Shown: piece by piece, positions 44,089-52,993 of the stretch
Position numbering within the stretch: the first letter of the stretch is position 1
Layout: every line of letters begins with the position of its first letter
NCBI RefSeq assembly: GCF_000015165.1
Contig: NC_009485.1
Span: forward strand, 558,001-622,000
Length of the DNA: 64,000 bases
Direction of reading: 5' to 3'
Source: Bradyrhizobium sp. BTAi1
GTDB taxonomy: Bacteria > Pseudomonadota > Alphaproteobacteria > Rhizobiales > Xanthobacteraceae
Program-made: the position numbers and the translations under genes
Notes under the pieces: generated by a model
What the model was told of the DNA's origin: nothing
What the model saw: only the letters and a program-made list of their open reading frames with translations
The model's database searches: none

Positions 44089-46614
44089 TCAATCGGAGAG
44101 GCCTTTCTTGACCAAGGCGGCCTTTCGAGCCCGCTTCGCGTCCTCAATATCGGCCTTCTTCATGTCGAGCAGATCGATCGTCACCTTCGCTATCTTGCCG
44201 GTGAACTTGAACGGGACCTTGTAACTTTCGGTGACGGGCGTCCCCTCGTCGGCACCGACATCAGCGCCTTCATCCGCCGAGAAAACCCCAAACTCAGTAC
44301 GCTCGATCCGCCCGGTCGCAACGCTCCGACCGTTAACGATGATAGTGCCGAGGCCACCCTTGCCGACGCCACCGCCGTCATACGCGAACTCGAACCGGAT
44401 TGTTGCTCTTCCGGCGGGCACTGCCTGCTTCGCGCTAACTGTGAACCGTTCCAGGCCGAGGAAGTTGTAGGTGTAGGTCGGTTTGCCGTCCTTCAGATAA
44501 AGGCTCCAGCCGCCGAACCGCCCGGCTTGTGCAAGGATCACGCCGTTGGCGCCACCCTTCGGAATGTCGACTTCGGCCGTGATCGTGTGCGACCGATTCT
44601 TGATGTTGATGAAGACGTTCTCCGACATTCCCGCCATGCCTTCGTGCACCGTGAGACTCGTGCGGCCTGCCATCAAATCCGGTCGCCCAGCCAGTGCCGC
44701 GTTGGCCCGTTCGAGGGTACGGTCGTCGAGAGGCAACACAGAGTTTGCTTCTGCCTCCTTCATGAAGAGGTCTTGCATCTCCTTCAGCTTGTCAGGATCC
44801 TTCGCCGCCAAGTCGTTCGCCAGGCTGAAGTCCGACCGGGTATCGTACAGTTCCCAGACATCCTGATCGAGTGGACGTCGAGGCTTGGTCTCCCAAGCCG
44901 CACGATGGATCGTGCCCGCGAGCCATCCGTCATGATAGATTGCGCGGTTGCCGAAGATCTCGAAGTACTGCGTCTTATGGGTGCTCTCCGCCTTGGGGGC
45001 GTCGAACGAGTAGACCATGCTGGTGCCTTCGATCGGCACCTGGATGGTGCCATTCACACTCTTAGGCTCCGGCAAACTTGCTGCTTCCAGGATGGTTGGT
45101 GCGATGTCCACGACGTGGTGCCATTGTGTCCGCACCTCGTTCTTGGCCCTGATCACCTTCGGCCAATACACCACCATTCCGTTACGGGTACCACCATAGC
45201 TCGACGCGACCTGCTTGGTCCAGGTGAACGGCGTGTCGCCAGCAACCGCCCAGCCGGCTGCGTAGTGGCTGTAAGTGTTTGGCCCGCCCAGCTCATCGTA
45301 ATGCTTGAGCACGTCCTGAACGGTCTCCTGCACACCGTTAAAATAGGTCATCTCGTTGAACATTCCGCTCATGCCACCCTCGGCACTCGCGCCATTGTCG
45401 CCAACGATGTAGAAGATGAGCGTATTGTCGAGTTGGCCGGTGGCTTTGATGGCGTCGACCAAGCGTCCGATTTCGGTGTCGGTATATTCGGCGAAACCGG
45501 CAAATACCTCCATCTGCCTCGTGAACAGCTTTTTTTCGTCACCGCTAAGCTTGGCCCAGTCCGCAATGGCGTCCGGCTTAGGTGCGAGCTTGGTGCCCGC
45601 AGGAACGACGCCGAGCTTGATCTGCCGTGCCAGAGTCTCTTCGCGTAATGCGTCCCATCCCTGGTCGAACTTGCCCTTATATTTCGCGATCCACTGCTTG
45701 GGCACGTGATGAGGCGCATGGGTCGCCCCCGGAGCGAAATACATGAAGAACGGCTTGTCAGGAGTCAGCGATTTCTGCGACTTCATCCAGGCTATGGCCT
45801 TGTCCGTCATATCCGTCATGAAGTGATAGTTAGGATCCTTTGGCAACTCGACCTGCGTCGTGCCATCGTAGATCAGTGGGGCCCACTGGTTGGTTTCGCC
45901 TCCCATGAAACCATAGAACTTGTCGAATCCCTGGCGGGTTGGCCAGCGATCCGTCGGTCCCGAAGCACTGACCTCCCAGGCGGCCGTCTCGTGATTTTTG
46001 CCGAAATGGGCGGTGCTGTAGCCGTTCAGACGCAGCATCTCAGCGACTGACGCAACGTTGTTAGGACGCTGACCGGTCTGGCCCGGAAATGAGGTGCCTG
46101 TCTCGGCAATCGAGCCGAAATTGTTCACATGGTGATTGCGGCCGGAAAGCAGGGCTGCTCGGGTCGGTGAACACAACGCCGTCGTGTGGAACTGATTGTA
46201 TCGCAATCCGCCACTCGCAAGTTGCTCGACTGTCGGCATGTGAATTGGGCCACCGAATGCCGACGACTGGCCGAAGCCCATGTCATCAATCAGGACAATC
46301 AGCACGTTCGGAGCCTGTGAGGGCGCCTTGATCTCGAAACGCGGCGGCGGCGCGCCGGCGTTGCGAACATCCAGCACCGTGCTGTGCGGATATGCGGGTT
46401 CAGGAATCGGCAGAACGCTACGATCGGTGGGTAGTACGACACCTGGCGGTACGACGGACTGCGCCAAGGACTGCGCCAAGGCAGGAGCGACCATCGCCGG
46501 CGCGATGAGCATCAAGGCGACCATCGCACGGATCACGCCTACCCGACCTGTCAAGCGCACCCTTGTGCTATCTCGATTCGGAGACAGCAATTGATCCGAA
46601 GAGTCCCTACACAT
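44089..46614 (-). CDS. Arylsulfatase (formylglycine-dependent), exported
   Basis: This 841-residue sulfatase hydrolyses sulfate esters. A signal peptide (VALMLIAPAMVAPALA) directs export. The catalytic domain starts VLIVLIDDMGFGQSSAFGG, with the metal Asp pair, and contains the formylglycine signature CSPTRAALLSGRNH, in which the Cys would be converted by a maturase. Further active-site segments are HFGKNHETAAWE and FYIVGDNGASAEGG. The C-terminal 180 residues form an extra beta-sandwich seen in the long arylsulfatases. Length is typical of that long group. AGGAG lies 6 bp before the ATG at 46614. No maturase gene is visible nearby. Confidence 0.9.
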   Translation of the reverse strand: MCRDSSDQLLSPNRDSTRVRLTGRVGVIRAMVALMLIAPAMVAPALAQSLAQSVVPPGVVLPTDRSVLPIPEPAYPHSTVLDVRNAGAPPPRFEIKAPSQAPNVLIVLIDDMGFGQSSAFGGPIHMPTVEQLASGGLRYNQFHTTALCSPTRAALLSGRNHHVNNFGSIAETGTSFPGQTGQRPNNVASVAEMLRLNGYSTAHFGKNHETAAWEVSASGPTDRWPTRQGFDKFYGFMGGETNQWAPLIYDGTTQVELPKDPNYHFMTDMTDKAIAWMKSQKSLTPDKPFFMYFAPGATHAPHHVPKQWIAKYKGKFDQGWDALREETLARQIKLGVVPAGTKLAPKPDAIADWAKLSGDEKKLFTRQMEVFAGFAEYTDTEIGRLVDAIKATGQLDNTLIFYIVGDNGASAEGGMSGMFNEMTYFNGVQETVQDVLKHYDELGGPNTYSHYAAGWAVAGDTPFTWTKQVASSYGGTRNGMVVYWPKVIRAKNEVRTQWHHVVDIAPTILEAASLPEPKSVNGTIQVPIEGTSMVYSFDAPKAESTHKTQYFEIFGNRAIYHDGWLAGTIHRAAWETKPRRPLDQDVWELYDTRSDFSLANDLAAKDPDKLKEMQDLFMKEAEANSVLPLDDRTLERANAALAGRPDLMAGRTSLTVHEGMAGMSENVFINIKNRSHTITAEVDIPKGGANGVILAQAGRFGGWSLYLKDGKPTYTYNFLGLERFTVSAKQAVPAGRATIRFEFAYDGGGVGKGGLGTIIVNGRSVATGRIERTEFGVFSADEGADVGADEGTPVTESYKVPFKFTGKIAKVTIDLLDMKKADIEDAKRARKAALVKKGLSD

Positions 46615-46974
46615 GACGCGCTCCTGGCTGAATGAAAATGACAATTGGATTGCCTATTCTGTCAAAACGCTTTTGATCCTTTGCGCCGCATCGCGATATG
46701 CTGCCGTTCGCGGCGTCTGGGTAGGCAAGCGACGCACGTACCCAGATGATCTCCAACATGATGATCCCGATTGGGCCGACGCTCTTGGCAACGAACAACA
46801 GAAGCCAGACCAGACCAAAGTAAACCTGCAAGGCGCGACTGAAAACAGCTCACGTCTTCGCGCCATTGAATTGCTAAATGCATCGGTCGACTGCCACGGT
46901 CGGCGCCAGATGCAGCAAAACGCCGAATATCTGAACCTGTTTGGCTTGGCAGGCCAGCCAAACACTGAGCCGGT

Positions 46975-47244
46975 TCAGCGTCGACCGACGCGATTGACGG
47001 GACCGCCACGATTCATCGGCGTACCGGCGCGCACGCCGATACCAGGTGCACCGACGCCAGGCCGTACCACCGCGCGTGCGACCGGTCGCGGTCGCAGAAC
47101 GACACCAGGCCGAACAATGCACCCCACCGGATATTCGATGTACTGGCAGTACACCACCGCGCCGGCTTTTTCCGTGCTCGCTGCCACAAAGCCGGCCACC
47201 AATCCACTTGTGAGCAAGATCGCGAGTGCACTCGATCGCTTCAT
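46975..47244 (-). CDS. Small secreted Arg/Pro/Gly-rich protein
   Basis: This 89-residue protein has a signal peptide (LAILLTSGLVAGFVAASTEKAGA). The mature part starts VVYCQYIEYPVGCIVRPGVV and continues as a basic low-complexity tail of RPxAR and PGV repeats. GGAGG precedes the start. Similar short proteins recur in Bradyrhizobium genomes. A periplasmic or surface role is likely, but function is unknown. Confidence 0.6.
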   Translation of the reverse strand: MKRSSALAILLTSGLVAGFVAASTEKAGAVVYCQYIEYPVGCIVRPGVVLRPRPVARAVVRPGVGAPGIGVRAGTPMNRGGPVNRVGRR

Positions 47245-47457
47245 TGTGGCGTCCTCCAGTTTTTTATCAATGACTAAATTAGCGCAATGAGCGCGACATA
47301 CATTGCGGAAGATCAAGCCGCTGGCCCAATCATCACATCTGAGCTGAGTTCCATCAGGCCGACGCCGGCCGCAGCAGCTCGCTGCACTTGACACCCTCTG
47401 GGTCCCACCGATGATATGGCTGATGGCCGGCTGACTTCATCTCTATAGGATTGGCTG

Positions 47458-49911
47458 TTGGCACGCAGGCGGCGCAAATCGACTCATCAGCCAGTGGCGA
47501 ATTTCCCTGCGAGATCGCCAGAGGCATCGTTGCGGGAACCAGAGCCACGACGATGGAACTCGGGATTCTCTGGACTTTTCTGGGCGGCCAGCTTGATGGC
47601 AACGACTGCCATTCTGGCTTGGATTGCCTTTCTCTCGCTCGAGAACAAGGCTTCGCCGGCCCCTGAGATTGCTACCTATGTCGGCAGCAACGCCTGCGCT
47701 GGCTGTCACCAGACGGAGGCACGGCTGTGGATGGCGTCTCAGCACAAGGGGGCAATGCAGCACGCCACCGACGGGACGGTGCTCGGCAATTTCAACGACG
47801 TGCGTTTTGACTATTTCGGTGTGCAGTCCCGCTTCTTCCGTAAGAATGGACAGTTTTTCGTGGAGACCGATGGTCCCGACGGAGCGCTGGCCGTCTACGA
47901 AGTGAAATATACCTTCGGCGTCGATCCGCTGCAGCAGTATCTCGTTCCGTTCCCGGACGGCCGCCTCCAGGTCCTGCCGATTGCATGGGACAGCCGACCT
48001 AGTGATAGAGGTGGCCAGCGATGGTTTCATCTCTCGGCAAATGAAGCGATCAGGCACGATGATGTTCTGCACTGGACCAGATTGAACCAGACCTGGAACT
48101 TCATGTGCGCGGAATGCCATTCCACTGGTGTGCGCAAGAACTACGATGCGGAGAAGGATCGGTTCGCGACGACGTGGACGGAGATCAGTGTGGGCTGTGA
48201 GGCATGTCATGGACAGGGCTCGCGCCACGTCAGTTGGGCGCACGAGCAGCAGAGCTGGTTGCCGTTTGGCAGGCGCCAGGACTCGAGCAAGGGATTGCTG
48301 GTGCATCTTGATGAGCGCAACGGCATCACTTGGTCAATCGAGCCTCAGACAGGCAACGTGCAGCGCTCTTCCGAGCCCGCAGCCCTCCGCAAAGAGGTCG
48401 AGACTTGCGGCCTATGTCACGCGCGTCGGGCGGCCTTTCATGAAGGCTGGATTCCCGGACATTCATTATCGGAGACCCATGCGGTCGAAGCGCTCTCGCG
48501 CAACACGTTCGATGTCGACGGACAGATCCGCGATGTCGAGGAGCCGTATAACTACACACCCTTCAGGCAAAGCAAGATGTATGCGGCCGGCGTCAGCTGC
48601 AGCGATTGCCATGAGCCGCACAGCGGAGGGCTTCGCCTCTCAGGCGAAGGTACATGCCTGCAATGTCACGCATCGAACAAATACGCTGATGTGAAGCATC
48701 GCCAGCATGCGGGCGTCGACCCCGCGCCGACCTGCATCTCGTGCCACATGCCGACCCGGACCTACATGTCGATCGATGCCAGACACGATCACGCGTTCAG
48801 GGTTCCTCGACCCGATCAATCTGTGGCCTTGGGAACGGCGAACGCCTGCAACGACTGCCATCGCGATCAGTCGGCACAATGGGCCGCAGCGGCGATTGAG
48901 CGATGGTACGGAGCTGATCGCAAGGGCTTTCAAAGTTACGGACCGATATTTCATGCCGCCCGGATCAACCGCACAGACGCGGCGGCGCTTCTTTCGGAGC
49001 TGGCCTCGGATCGCCGCGCGCCGGCCGTAGCGCGTGCCAGTGCGCTTGGCGAATTGGCATCTCGCATGACGCGAGCGGACATTTCAACGGCCCGCGCCGC
49101 GCTTGGTGATCCCGATCCTATGGTGCGGCTCGGCGCGCTGGACATGCTGGAAAACGTGCCCGCCGCTGAGATCTGGTCGTTCGTGTCTCCGCTTTTGTCC
49201 GATCCCAGCCGCGGCGTTCGCATCAGAGCCGTTGCTCTGCTGGCCAATATGCCAGTCCGAAGTCAGCAGCCGGCGGATCGTGCACGCTTCGATCTGGCGG
49301 CGGCTGAGTTCATCGCAGCCCAGCGCTCCAACGCGGAGCGGCCGGAGGCTCGGACCGCTCTTGGGAATTTTTTGTTGCAGCGCGACCGACCGCAAGAGGC
49401 CGAGGCCGAATACCGGGCCGCACTGAGGCTAAGCCCGCATTACGCGACGGCCGCAATCAACCTTGCCGACCTCTATCGGCAGCGCGGCCAGGACGGCGAA
49501 GGTGAAGCGGTCCTGCGCACAGCGCTCGTGGCGTCGCCGCGCGACGCCGCGCTTTTTTACTCCCTTGGCCTGACATTGACACGCCTCAGACGGCCGGACG
49601 ATGCACTCAACGCGTTGGCTCGCGCAGCGGAACTGGAGCCGGAGCGTCAACGTTATGTTTACGTCTACGGCATCGCTCTGCATTCCAGCGGTCGCCGTGA
49701 GGCGGCGGTGAGTGTTCTGAAGGACGCCTTGCGCGCCCATCCAAACGATAGTCAGATTTTGCAGGCGCTCATCTCCTTCAGTCGGATGTCTGGGGACGCG
49801 ACGTCGGCGCTCCGCTATGCCGAGCAGCTTGCTGCGATTGCGCCGAGCGATAAGGAGCTGGCAGCGCTTATTCAGGAACTCCGTCGCATCGCGTCTCCGC
49901 CCGCAAGATAG
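47458..49911 (+). CDS. Eight-haem-motif cytochrome c fused to HEAT and TPR repeats
   Basis: This 817-residue protein has an N-terminal signal anchor (FSGLFWAASLMATTAILAWIAFL) and then eight CXXCH haem motifs: CAGCH (residue 80), CAECH (about 218), CEACH (247), CGLCH (317), CSDCH (380), CLQCH (400), CISCH (426) and CNDCH (464). It continues with HEAT-like helices (about 500-590) and TPR units (about 620-800, e.g. RPQEAEAEYRAALRLSPHYATAAINLADLYRQRGQ). It would be periplasmic and membrane-anchored, with possible electron-transfer or redox-enzyme function plus a partner-binding tail. It starts with TTG (AGGA 8 bp upstream); an ATG at 47596 inside the anchor is a less likely alternative. No obvious reductase partner lies nearby. 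Confidence 0.8.
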   Translation: MARRRRKSTHQPVANFPARSPEASLREPEPRRWNSGFSGLFWAASLMATTAILAWIAFLSLENKASPAPEIATYVGSNACAGCHQTEARLWMASQHKGAMQHATDGTVLGNFNDVRFDYFGVQSRFFRKNGQFFVETDGPDGALAVYEVKYTFGVDPLQQYLVPFPDGRLQVLPIAWDSRPSDRGGQRWFHLSANEAIRHDDVLHWTRLNQTWNFMCAECHSTGVRKNYDAEKDRFATTWTEISVGCEACHGQGSRHVSWAHEQQSWLPFGRRQDSSKGLLVHLDERNGITWSIEPQTGNVQRSSEPAALRKEVETCGLCHARRAAFHEGWIPGHSLSETHAVEALSRNTFDVDGQIRDVEEPYNYTPFRQSKMYAAGVSCSDCHEPHSGGLRLSGEGTCLQCHASNKYADVKHRQHAGVDPAPTCISCHMPTRTYMSIDARHDHAFRVPRPDQSVALGTANACNDCHRDQSAQWAAAAIERWYGADRKGFQSYGPIFHAARINRTDAAALLSELASDRRAPAVARASALGELASRMTRADISTARAALGDPDPMVRLGALDMLENVPAAEIWSFVSPLLSDPSRGVRIRAVALLANMPVRSQQPADRARFDLAAAEFIAAQRSNAERPEARTALGNFLLQRDRPQEAEAEYRAALRLSPHYATAAINLADLYRQRGQDGEGEAVLRTALVASPRDAALFYSLGLTLTRLRRPDDALNALARAAELEPERQRYVYVYGIALHSSGRREAAVSVLKDALRAHPNDSQILQALISFSRMSGDATSALRYAEQLAAIAPSDKELAALIQELRRIASPPAR

Positions 49912-50423
49912 ACGCGAGTGTCTGTTCGCAGTTCGGCCGCTCGATGAGATGCGAGTCGGCTTCGGAGTTCCGGCAATGCAGTCGCGCAGTCTTGGTTTAC
50001 CGGATGCCATGACGAGAATGACCGCGGATGCCCCGCTGACTTGAACCATCTTCGCAAGTTCGCTGGCCGCGACCACCCCGTTCAGTCCCAATGTCGGCGA
50101 CCATTCACATCGGTCAAGCAATTAGAGAGACTCTGGACGGCTCGAGGAACAATTCCTTGGAGGCGCGCAGCTCTTGAACCTGGCGTCGGCGTCGGCTTTC
50201 ATCCGACGCAATGTGCGGTTCGATCTGGACCTCCGGGATGATAGCGACAGCCGGCTCTTCGGCATCACAACCGAGACCAAATTGGTACCCAGCCAGCTTG
50301 TCAGCTGACGCTGGGAACACCATTCGACGCCGTCCCGCGAGGGAGCCACGTGATTGAGTTATATCAATATGATCGCGCCACAAGCGATTAATCAGCAAGG
50401 GCTCTCCAACGGAGAATTCCCCG
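49912..50423. other. Intergenic region without a supported gene
   Basis: About 510 bp lies between the cytochrome and the DUF1254 gene. The open frames here lack family features. The segment 50340-50410 is AT-richer and probably holds the DUF1254 promoter. Confidence 0.4.
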
Positions 50424-51962
50424 ATGTGGACGAAACGCGACTTCCTTTGCTCTGGTGCATTGACCGCGGTCGTAGCTGCGGGAATAAAGCCTGGGCCGGC
50501 GCTTGCTGAGATGCTAACGGGCGCGCCCGCTGTACCCAATTTGAAGTATTCAACCTCTATGCCATCGGGGGTCGCGATACCGGACAGTGTGGACACTCGG
50601 TTGGGTAGGCTGAACTTCTTTGGCGGCTTTCCCGATCAAGCCAGCGTCGATAGGCTTTACGACAATCTCGACTTTCAACGAGCTGTTCAAGCCTACCTGC
50701 TGGCGCTCCCGGTGGTGAACCAGGTGGGGAACCGCGATGGCATCCTCGCGGTCGGTCCGGCAAATACGACAGTACCGATTTGGGAAACCATGGTCGATGC
50801 CCGGACAGTCGAGCTCACCGCCAACAACAACACGCCTTACACTTGGTTCTGGCTCGACCTGCGCGGCGGTCCGCTCGTCGTTGAAGCTCCGCCGAACGTG
50901 CTCGGGCTCGCCAATGATATGTGGTACAGGTGGGTCGGTGACATCGGGCTCGTTGGCCCGGACAAGGGTAAGGGCGGAAAGTATCTGGTGCTGCCGCCCG
51001 GCTACAAGGGCCGGGTCCCCTCAGGCTATTTCGTCCTGCGACCAGGGTCATATCTCACCTGGATTGCATGGCGCAGTTTCCTGGTCGGCGATGATCCAAA
51101 GCCCGGTGTTGATCTCGTCAAGAAGCATACAAAGATCTATCGCCTCGGCGAAACAAATCCGCCAAAGCTCAATTTCGTGGATATGTCGGGCAAGCCATTC
51201 AATATGGTAGCGCCCGCAGACTATCCATACTGGGCGTTACTGAACAAGGTTGTACAAGAGGAGCCAACCGACGACGTCGACGCGACGACCTTGGGGTTCT
51301 GGGCTTCAGTCGGCATCATGAAGGGTAAGCCTTTTGCGCCTGACGAACGGATGCAGAAAATACTGGCCGAAGCGGCAATTGTTGGCGACGCGACGGCGCG
51401 GGCGATCATGTACAGGTGGCGCGGCGCCGATGGCTACTGGTATTCGGATAGAAACTGGCGTTTAGGTTTTGTCGGGGGTTACAAGTTCGAGGAGAACGGC
51501 GCGCGATTGCTGAACGCGTATTCCGGCTTCTTCTTCTACGCGACCGGCGTGACGCCTGCGATGGATTCGAGGAGCGTCGGCGAGGGCTCGCAATACCTGG
51601 CGATGTTCGTCGATGCCAAGAAGACCGTCCTGGATGGCGGTAAGAACTATCGGCTGCATCTGCCACCGAACATCCCGATCAAGAACTTTTGGTCGGTGAT
51701 CGTCTACGACAACCAGACGCGCTCGATGCTCCAGACAGACCAGCGCTTTCCTAGCGTAAGCAGCCAGAACAAGAAGCTGAAAATCAACCCGGACGGCTCG
51801 GTTGATATATATTTTGGACCCAAAGCACCCGCTGGCTTGGAGGATAACTGGGCTCAGACGGTCCCCGGAGCAAGCTGGAATATCCTGTTGCGGCTGTACG
51901 GTCCGCTTCAGGCTTTCTTCGACAAGACATGGCGACCTGGCGACATCGAGCTTCAATCCTGA
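50424..51962 (+). CDS. DUF1254/DUF1214 secreted protein
   Basis: This 512-residue protein has an N-terminal export signal with a Lys-Arg pair and a hydrophobic stretch (TKRDFLCSGALTAVVAAG), Tat-like but with KR in place of RR. The DUF1254 domain (about 55-290) contains TVELTANNNTPYTWFWLDLR and VLPPGYKGRVPSGYFVLR. The DUF1214 domain (about 350-512) contains GSQYLAMFVDAKKTVLDGGKNYRLHL and the segment from FWSVIVYDNQ to RFPSVSSQNK. The reaction is not known. Such genes often accompany sulfatase and outer-membrane transporter genes, which matches this neighbourhood. A strong hairpin lies directly after the stop. Confidence 0.8.
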   Translation: MWTKRDFLCSGALTAVVAAGIKPGPALAEMLTGAPAVPNLKYSTSMPSGVAIPDSVDTRLGRLNFFGGFPDQASVDRLYDNLDFQRAVQAYLLALPVVNQVGNRDGILAVGPANTTVPIWETMVDARTVELTANNNTPYTWFWLDLRGGPLVVEAPPNVLGLANDMWYRWVGDIGLVGPDKGKGGKYLVLPPGYKGRVPSGYFVLRPGSYLTWIAWRSFLVGDDPKPGVDLVKKHTKIYRLGETNPPKLNFVDMSGKPFNMVAPADYPYWALLNKVVQEEPTDDVDATTLGFWASVGIMKGKPFAPDERMQKILAEAAIVGDATARAIMYRWRGADGYWYSDRNWRLGFVGGYKFEENGARLLNAYSGFFFYATGVTPAMDSRSVGEGSQYLAMFVDAKKTVLDGGKNYRLHLPPNIPIKNFWSVIVYDNQTRSMLQTDQRFPSVSSQNKKLKINPDGSVDIYFGPKAPAGLEDNWAQTVPGASWNILLRLYGPLQAFFDKTWRPGDIELQS

Positions 51963-51970
51963 GCGAGTTG

Positions 51971-52009
51971 GCTGCCTTGGGTGGCTATGCCGCCCAAGGC
52001 AGCATAGCC
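51971..52009 (+). terminator. Nested double hairpin after the DUF1254 gene
   Basis: GCTGCCTTGGG (51971-51981) pairs perfectly with CCCAAGGCAGC (51993-52003). A second pair GGCTATGC (51983-51990) / GCATAGCC (52002-52009) overlaps it, so the two stems are mutually exclusive. No T-run follows, so this may be a transcript-end or attenuation structure. Confidence 0.45.
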
Positions 52010-52192
52010 AGTTCCTCTGAACGAAGCTCGCGTTGGCTCACAATCGGCCCTATGCCGGCGTGTCTCTCCACGTCTGCTACGGGTCACAGGACTAAACCGC
52101 TCGCGCGGTAGGGCACACAGCCGGCAGCACGGCTGAGAGGATGGCGCAACGAGGCAGCCGCTACGGAACAACGACGTTGGTGCGGTGCAGCT

Positions 52193-52938
52193 TCAACGCG
52201 ATCGCTGCGCCGCGCCGCCGGAGATACGGACGCCAGCAATCCCGGCGCTACGGTCGTCAATTCGGTGCCGATCAACGCAATGACTGGTCGGCGGGCAGGC
52301 GTCACCACCGATCCCGAGACGCCGGATCTCGCCGAGCACAGCGAGTTGCGTCGGTGATCCTGTGTTCACCAGGTGCTCGATCAAGGCCGGGGTCATCAGG
52401 GCGACCGCCAGTCGGCCCGTTTCGATCGCTTGGCTCAGGTCGGTGATGTCGCCGCGTGGGGGAAGTACCACTGTCCCACCGACGACCAGTGGCGACAAGA
52501 ACGACGAAATCAGGCCGTAGCTATAGCTCAATCCGAGACTTTGCAGCGCCTGGAATGGTCCTGACAGCCCGAGGCTGTGAAGACGCTTTATGGCGTTAAA
52601 GAGCACGGCTGCGTGGCTCAGCCGAACAATCTTTGGCTTCCCAGTACTTCCCGACGTCGCGATCAGAAGGAGATCATCGGTCGGGCGACAATCCTCTCGC
52701 GTCTCCGCAACGTCCCGAGGTCCATCTTGGTTCGTTGGCGCTCCTCGAGGGAATGCGTGGCGAGATGCGTCCGACACTTCCGGGAGAATCGTTCCATGCC
52801 AAGGCGGCGCGCATATTGAAGGAATGCGAAGCAGCCAAGGTCGGGTTCAGGCGTGGCCAAAGCCGTCGCCGCATAAAAATCGGCGTCCTCTCGACCACCA
52901 AGATGCAATGCGTAACCGCTTTACAACAAAGCCTCGCG
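52193..52938 (-). pseudogene. Decayed AMP-dependent synthetase/ligase fragment
   Basis: The minus strand keeps the AMP-binding signature LLLIATSGSTGKPKIVRLSHAAVL, followed by SYSYGLISSFLSPLVVGGTV and the region VALMTPALIEHLV. It lacks the C-terminal half and breaks frame after GIGGDACPP. Upstream, another frame carries GREDADFYAATALATPEPDL, which suggests further frameshifts. The IS66 element is inserted just upstream (52947). It is a remnant of an acyl- or amino-acid-activating enzyme and not functional. Confidence 0.65.
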
Positions 52939-52946
52939 ACATTGCA
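52939..52946 (+). repeat. IS66 target duplication, left copy
   Basis: ACATTGCA flanks the left IS66 end and is repeated exactly at 55487-55494. Confidence 0.85.
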
Positions 52947-52993
52947 GTACGCATCCGGCCAGCACCCCAGGCACGATGACTACCGCGAAGCGC

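Noticed and set aside
44014..45648. 544-codon plus-strand frame opposite the arylsulfatase
   Set aside because: Mirror frame of a gene with the full formylglycine sulfatase motif.
46607..46831. Small minus-strand frame with a hydrophobic helix (VYFGLVWLLLFVAKSVGPIGIIM)
   Set aside because: It overlaps the arylsulfatase start region, has no visible ribosome-binding site, and its C-terminal half is not protein-like; it could be a small membrane protein but support is too weak.
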